A stretch of 64,000 nucleotides of DNA from Ditylenchus dipsaci (Eukaryota; Nematoda; Chromadorea; Rhabditida; Anguinidae), in NCBI GenBank assembly GCA_004194705.1, contig SADC01001256.1, positions 558,001 to 622,000 of the forward strand, given 5' to 3'. Numbering within the stretch: position 1 is the first letter of the stretch; each line of letters starts with the position of its first letter. The notes beneath the pieces are model-generated. The model saw only the letters and a list, made by a program, of their open reading frames with translations, ran no database searches and was not told the DNA's origin. Below, in pieces: positions 58,488 to 64,000 of this stretch. A program made the position numbers and the translations under genes.

Positions 58488-60199
58488 TATTTAAATAACT
58501 TAAGCAACAAAGTATCAATAGATTTGCAAAACGATGAGCATGTTAACATTATCATCTTTTATACAAGGCTATCACCGATAAAAGGTCACATATCTATCCA
58601 AAAAACTACAGACCACCACCCCCTATCGCAAAAGCTCTCAAAAAAGTTCAAAATAGTTATTATCTTTTCAATCATCGCATTGGCTGGTTCATTGGGTGGG
58701 GGGGGGGGCTGAGGGTTGTGTGATTGATAAGAGCAATTTTTCGGAACTTTTTGCCATCATGAAATTCTGCGATAGGGCGCATATCAAGCTTCGTCACCGG
58801 AATGTTTAATGTGATGAAATACTTGAGTGACCCTGTCAATTTTTAGCTAAAAAATGAGTGCCCAGTGTGCAGAAAAGAGCTGATGGGGTGACATTCGCAA
58901 GATATTCTTCACCATGGAGGATACAGAGACCACTAAAATAGAAAGAGAGGAAATAGCAAAGACCTAGGTGCTATTATCACCGCTCAGACTCAAGAAATCA
59001 GCAAGCTTAAAGAGCAACTAAAGGCGAAGATAGCAATCTCAAAATTTGGCAATCAGAAAAAAGAAAGCTGCACCAAATCAATACGTATGTTGCGTATTAT
59101 TTAGATTAACAGATTTAGAATAGCCCTAAAAAGACCATTTAGTGAAACTTTATTTTTCAAAAAGGTTACTCTAATCGGATTTTTTCGGAAAAACTGTTAT
59201 CACTTACAAAAAAGACCGGAAAAATCGTGATTCTTGCGATAATTTTTTTTCGAATAGATAACGAATCAGATTTGGTAAACTTTTCAAGAATAGATCTAGA
59301 AAAGGGGTCGGACACTATGAGAAACTTTTTCAATTTGCCAAATACGAAAATTGTCGAAAGGAAATTTCCAAATCGAAATTTGCTACAACATAATTCAGCA
59401 CATCGAAATTTGCCAATAAGAAATTTGCCAACGTCAATGTCAATTGTCACCTGGAAAACTTTGCTCAGCGCTAAATTTCTACGGATTTCCAAAGGACAAT
59501 TTAAAGAATTACCGTATTTGTTCTAACAACTCACCCGGGCCTTATATTTCAACCTCCCTCCAGGAGGGTCATGCTGAGCCAACTGCGCGCCACACTAACT
59601 ACATAGCAGCCCACCTGTGGGCCCTACTGGAAAAGCTGCTAACTAGCTGCAAACAAAACAATTTCAGACATGAAAAGCACGTGATTTATACAAATTATAC
59701 AAACTCAATATTATTTTGCATCGAAAATACGAAATTATATTTCTTGGTGACGAGTCATATTCAAAAAAGGCCTTCATACTCTCTAACAAAAGCAGTGGGG
59801 GGGGCTCTGCAAAATGAAAGAATTTTCGAAAAATCAGACAGATAATAGTCTAAGTTGGACATCAAATTCAGTGCAAGAAGTTACATGAAACTTCGATCTT
59901 GTTGGAAATACAGTTAAAGTTGGCCATAGTTTGCAACATCGCCACTGGCCCAGTGCACGCTATAGCAAAGGGTGCACTATGGTATGCGTAATTAGTGAGC
60001 CGTAACTAGTACTCCAGTAATTAATGCGCCGGATTTAGAACCCAAAGCATTTTCAAAAAGCTTTTCTTAGTCTTTTTTTCAAATGCTTTCCTGGAAACTC
60101 TTTTCGCATTATGCCAAAAAATTTCTGTGGAACTGCTAAAAAAATGACCAAAAGCTTTTAGCAGGGTAAGTTAGTAACCGAAATTGACACCACTGCCCA

Positions 60200-60860
60200 T
60201 AACCTACTGGATAGCTCGCAATCACCAGGTTAACATTGACGCAGTGGATGAACATTGTGGCCATAGTTTGAACATAGTTCAAATCGGTGCGCAGGTTCGA
60301 CCCTGCATGCGTGCACTTTAGTTATTTTAGCTTTTTAAAGGGGGTGGGGATTTTTTTGTTGACTGAATATTTGACTGTAGGGTTCGAATCTTCATTTGAA
60401 CAGATTAATTTTTTTTTATTCATTTTCACAGTTTTTATCGTCAGGCTTTATGAGGACATGAAAATTTCAGTAGTTTTTTCAGTTGCCTATTGTTAGTTGA
60501 TTTTTTTTTTGCAAAAATATAGAACAGTTAATTTTTTTTGAATTATTAAGTCTGAACCTCTAAAATGCTAAAACAGCGATTTTTTGATTCCGTTTTTTTT
60601 TTTTTATATTTCTCTTCTTTTTTTTAAATCCAAGCTAAGAGAGAAAAACAAATTCTGATCTGCAAAGTTAAAAAATTTATAAAAAAGGGACCAAGAACAT
60701 GTTAGTTTTGAAAGAATTCAAAAGAATCCCCCTTAACTAATTTATCGACTTTTTGACGCTGGATTCGAAATAAGCGACCCTAATTACGTCTATACATTGG
60801 TGAAAGAAGCCGAAATGACTGGGGTGCAGTCTGTCACTTAACTGATTTATGTTTTGTTCA
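60200..60860. mobile_element. tRNA-box foldback element, copy 3, interrupted
   Basis: The left arm has GCGCAGGTTCGACCCTGCAT and GCGTGCACTTTAGTTATT, matching copy 1's right arm; the centre GATTCGAAATAAGCGACC lies 400 bp away at about 60760, after an AT-rich insertion (about 60340-60740). Confidence 0.5.
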
Positions 60861-61649
60861 TCCCAAGAAAGTGGCTGATTTAATCACCTGTGCATAAAGG
60901 GGTAACCGGGCAGAAATTAGTCCCAATTAGTTGCTTTCATAGTTATATGTTAGAATAGCACTTTCGATCCTGCTGTAAAACGTAATGAAAAAATCTTTAG
61001 GACCCAAATGCCCCAAACGCAGCCTGTCCAGCTACATGCTTTGGCTGAAAGAAAACCGAGCTTGCTTGTCTAAGCCCGGCATGAGTGCCCCGAAATTGCA
61101 AAGGCCGCAGGAGTGGAATGGAACAATTTGAAAGTCGGTTTTTGTTGAAATACATTATTGCGCAATGTCTCAACTTACGTATTAATCATTTAGGACAAGG
61201 CGAAGTGGACAAGGCTGCTCTAGAGGAAAGAAGCGTTACGAAAAAGAGATGGCTGCATACAACAACAACAAGTGAGCCATTGCAATGTTGTTCAAAGCAA
61301 ATTTTAAACTTTTGTCCCTCGACATACTCTTTCATATAATTCACCGCTCAATGCATTTGTGTTCGAAAGTAAAACGAAAGAAAAAAAACTTAACTGACAA
61401 ATAAACACATTTTTCTGATTTCACTAAACTTTCCTGTTCGTTTCAAATATTGAAAAACAAGGTTCATTAGCGACTTTCAGGCACCTCGATGGAAAAGCAT
61501 TGAAGTCAATGTCGCTCAAGGGTCATCTGGTACTGAAATCGCACCACCGGCGCCAAGATTTTTCTTTTTTGCCACTGACGTCGTCATCATGACCACATCC
61601 GGCGCAAAAATTTTAGTATGTCCGGAGCTAGTGTGCAGTCATTTCCAAG

Positions 61650-62446
61650 TATTGTATTGGTCAAAAATTATCCGGGATATTTTATTAAGACTTATATTTT
61701 ATCAATGTTGCAATCATATCTATTCTTTTTCATACCATTTTGTAGCTCTGCATCTCCTCTTTCAAATGGCATATTAATCTTAGCTTGATGATTTTGGTTA
61801 AGTCGCCATTTGGCTCCAAACACTTGTCAGGTCATTTTGAGAAATTGACCAGCGTTTTCATCACTTTAACTGGTCAAAATTTAATTCTGGATTTTACGAT
61901 CTAGCAACATCTTACAACTGAGTGTAGCGCAGCTAAAGAGCTACAAATTCCACTTTACAGAATAATTTTTAGAAATTCAAGTGTTGAGATATGGCTTTTT
62001 GGAAAAAAATAGACTTTCTGAAAAATGGCCAAAATCCAAGTTATTCCAATTTTTCAGATTTCTTGCATTTTTCAAAAAGTCTATTTTTTCCAAAAAGCCA
62101 TATCTCAACACTTAGATTTCCAAAAATTATTCTGTAAAGTGGATTTTGTAGCTCTTGAGCTGCGCTACAACTTAGTTGTAAGATGTTGCTAGATCGTAAA
62201 ATCCAGAATTAAAATTTTGACCAGTTAAAGTGATGAAAACGCTGGTCAATTTCTCAAAATGACCTGACAAGTGTTTGGAGCCAAATGGCGACTTAACCAA
62301 AATCATCAAGCTAAGATTAATATGCCATTTGAAAGAGGAGATGCAGAGCTACAAAATGGTATGAAAAGAGAAAAGATATGATCGCCGCATTGATTAAATA
62401 TAAGTCTTAATAAAATATCCCGAATAATCTTTGACCAACCCAATAG
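61650..62446. repeat. 0.8-kb foldback with about 0.38-kb near-identical arms
   Basis: The left arm runs from GTATTGGTCAAAAATTATCC to TAGACTTTCTGAAAAATG, and the right arm is its inverse to CCAACCCAATAG with only scattered mismatches. The loop is about 50 bp. A diverged single arm lies at about 53030-53230 in the RING copy 1 intron 1 (shared GTAGCGCAGCT and TTTGGCTCC words). Confidence 0.85.
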
Positions 62447-62494
62447 TTTAGGTACCCTCCAGGTGGTTAGGGTTATTACTGTGCACCAGTGTAG

Positions 62495-62605
62495 TAAATC
62501 CACCGGTGGTACCACCGGTGGTGGTGGGGTCTTTCGGGTAGCCACGGTGGCGGTGGGTGGCAAACACATCGGTGGCGGTGGGTGGCAGAACACACCGGTG
62601 GCAGT
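62495..62605. repeat. CCACCGGTGG word array
   Basis: Repeated CCACCGGTGG and GGTGGCGGTGG words, GC-rich like the arrays inside hAT-type MITEs. No clear target duplication. Confidence 0.5.
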
Positions 62606-63057
62606 TTTTGGTAAAATGTTCAGATTTTTTAAAAATTTGCAAGGCCCATAGCTCGCTGAGGTATTGAATATTTGTTGCACTTACGAAAAAAGCACATCTT
62701 CAGACAATTCCGCGTCGAATGGTGTATATAATTGATAACAAAACATGAGCTCTAAGCCATTTATGCTGCGAACAAAAATTGCAGTCAAAAACGTGACGGA
62801 CATAGTCCAAATACCACATAAAGATAATTACCGTATTTTTTTTAATAAGCGCGCACCCCTTACTTTGAGGACCTATATCTCAGCTAAAAGAAATTTATCT
62901 GCAAAGCTGTTTAATGCATTTTTCTAACTTCCACGAGCTCTACCGATTCCACTTTTTAGATTTTGGTTGAGCACCCGAAATTTTTCAGATTTTCGGGGGT
63001 TTGAAAAATAAGCCTGCCGACGAGCTTAACGCGCTTGTATTCCGCTTTATCATATTA

Positions 63058-63466
63058 CAGTCAAACTCTATATAACGCCCCCCCCCCTAAAAGTTCGTTC
63101 CCACCTTGGGTCCGACACTTTTTAGCTCAATTTTCAAAGCTTTTTTAAATTCTGTTTTGACAGTCTGGTCGTAAATATCGCAAGGATTCCGATTTTGCCG
63201 ATCGTTTTCAATATTTGAATAATTTTACTATTAAAATATATAACGGCCCCTAAAAAAATTAGAGGCCGTTATATAGAGGTTTTGTATTTTTTATAGTAAA
63301 TTATTCAAAATTGAAAAACGATCGGCAAAATCGAATCCTTGCGATATTTGCGACCAGACTGTCAAAACAGAATTTAAAAAAAGCTTTGAAAATCGAGCTA
63401 AAAAAGTGTCGGACCCAAGGTGGGAACGAACTTTTGGGGGGGGGCCGTTATATAGAGGTTTGACTG
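63058..63466. mobile_element. pogo-like MITE, best-preserved copy
   Basis: TA-flanked, ends CAGTCAAACTCTATATAACG and CGTTATATAGAGGTTTGACTG. Arms of about 180 bp with TTCGTTCCCACCTTGGGTCC and GACAGTCTGGTCG. The arms are near-identical inverted copies, and a second inner hairpin ends in GGCCGTTATATAGAGG. Confidence 0.9.
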
Positions 63467-63848
63467 TACCTGAAAAAAGCGGCAAAAGGAAAAAATAAAG
63501 ACCCCATAAAGCTCTTTTATTTTGTACATTTGGCTCAGACCAGAAACACAACAATTACATCACCGAAAAACAATACTGTTAAAATCAATAGTTACTCTTT
63601 TTAAACAAAATTAAAATTATGACATTGGAACGATTCAAATCTCTTGTATCAAAAAATAATATCAATATATCACAAGGATGACAACACGACGCAAAGCTTG
63701 CTAACCATGGATTCTTGCCATCATGGTTATTTTCACTGTCCTTTCCGAGTCGAAATGAGGCATCAGATTGGCCAAGAGATATTAAAATGGCTTCATCAAA
63801 GACTCGCTAAGGCCCCAGTGCGTCAGGGAGGAACAGGGCAAAAATTTG

Positions 63849-64000
63849 CTACATCCCATCTAAAATGAAACCATATTTGAATTTTTGCTTGATGAATGTT
63901 TTTTTTGGAATTATAACCTCAGTAGCCGCCCTTAAAGCAGTCTTGAAGTCTACTTTTGTTTCTGACGACTCCAGTAGGTCCTCTTTGGTGCCAACTAAGA
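63849..64000 (-). CDS. possible C-terminal exon running off the window
   Basis: Forty-nine codons open from the window edge to TAG, with mixed composition (SETKVDFKTALRAATEV). No family recognised; the starting LVGTKEDL only superficially resembles a GTPase motif. An upstream splice site lies outside the window. Confidence 0.25.
   Translation of the reverse strand, partial: LVGTKEDLLESSETKVDFKTALRAATEVIIPKKTFIKQKFKYGFILDGM

Larger units (their letters stand above)
57908..61275 (+). pseudogene. TRAIP-like RING, coiled coil and HMG box, copy 2 (decayed)
   Basis: Exon 1 (57908-58018) is intact and encodes MKPVCTFCAEVLKEH and CGHTFHQICVSDW. Exon 2 (58847-59084) completes the RING (ECPVCRKEL) but shifts frame right after it and loses further bases in the coiled-coil part. 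The third exon of copy 1 is not found. HMG exons are 61001-61133 and 61194-61275; they read KRSLSSYMLWLKENR and, after a shift, AKAAGVEWNNLK, then DKAKWT and KKRYEKEMAAYNNNK to TGA, the C-terminal pattern of SSRP1, a FACT-complex histone chaperone subunit. The upstream flank also matches copy 1. Intron 1 holds the 58067-58487 MITE, and a tRNA-box element lies before the HMG part. It is decayed more than copy 1, but some breaks fall in homopolymers. Confidence 0.7.
61276..64000. other. 3' interval, repeats
   Basis: Holds the 0.8-kb foldback, a CACCGGTGG word array, a TACCGTA-type fragment from about 62831, the pogo-like MITE 63058-63466 and a possible exon at the window edge. No other support for genes. 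Confidence 0.5.

Noticed and set aside
63849..64000. Small GTPase motif (LVGTKEDL)
   Set aside because: Downstream residues do not follow the GTPase fold and the frame stops too soon.

Overview
The window is AT-rich eukaryotic DNA with small exons, long introns and a very high load of inverted-repeat transposon remnants. The protein-coding content points to a nematode: a seven-transmembrane chemoreceptor of the Srd/Str kind, an ShKT (SXC) six-cysteine domain joined to an M13 peptidase, and an EB-module secreted protein. The large TE-filled introns would suit a clade I (Dorylaimia) nematode such as a mermithid, but that is a guess. There is one short assembly gap (17 N at 2098-2114).

Layout: 1-13.4 kb has no convincing host gene and is a nest of hAT, pogo-like and foldback elements, including an internally deleted hAT element that still carries the transposase C-terminus. 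13.45-17.54 kb (minus) is a complete 12-exon M28 peptidase of the carboxypeptidase Q family with a type II membrane anchor. 20.80-24.76 kb (minus) is a five-exon chemoreceptor. 24.8-33.6 kb is almost gene-free. 33.6-40.65 kb (minus) is a neprilysin-like M13 peptidase headed by an ShKT domain. 41.1-43.6 kb is a pogo-type MITE split by a Mutator-like element with a SWIM zinc finger. 43.6-44.3 kb (minus) encodes an EB-module secreted protein. 47.0-49.6 kb (minus) is a three-exon gene for a disordered, basic and Ser/His-rich protein I do not recognise. 50.2-50.8 kb is a deleted mariner. 52.4-55.4 kb and 57.9-61.3 kb (plus) are two copies of a block with a TRAIP-like RING finger, a coiled coil and an SSRP1-type HMG box. 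The rest to 64 kb is repeats.

Two themes unite the window. First, single-base frame breaks interrupt otherwise well-conserved exons in nearly every gene. Most sit in short homopolymers and are explained by one missing or extra base, so assembly error is a serious alternative to pseudogene decay. Second, most non-coding DNA is explained by a few transposon families: hAT-like elements with 8-bp target duplications and internal word arrays, pogo-like MITEs flanked by TA, MITEs with TACCGTA termini, tRNA-box-bearing foldbacks, and long hairpins up to 0.8 kb. The two peptidases could act on extracellular peptides and the chemoreceptor at the cell surface; nothing in the sequence ties the genes into one pathway.

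All exon boundaries were read by eye from splice consensus, phase and family resemblance. No search or alignment program was run.
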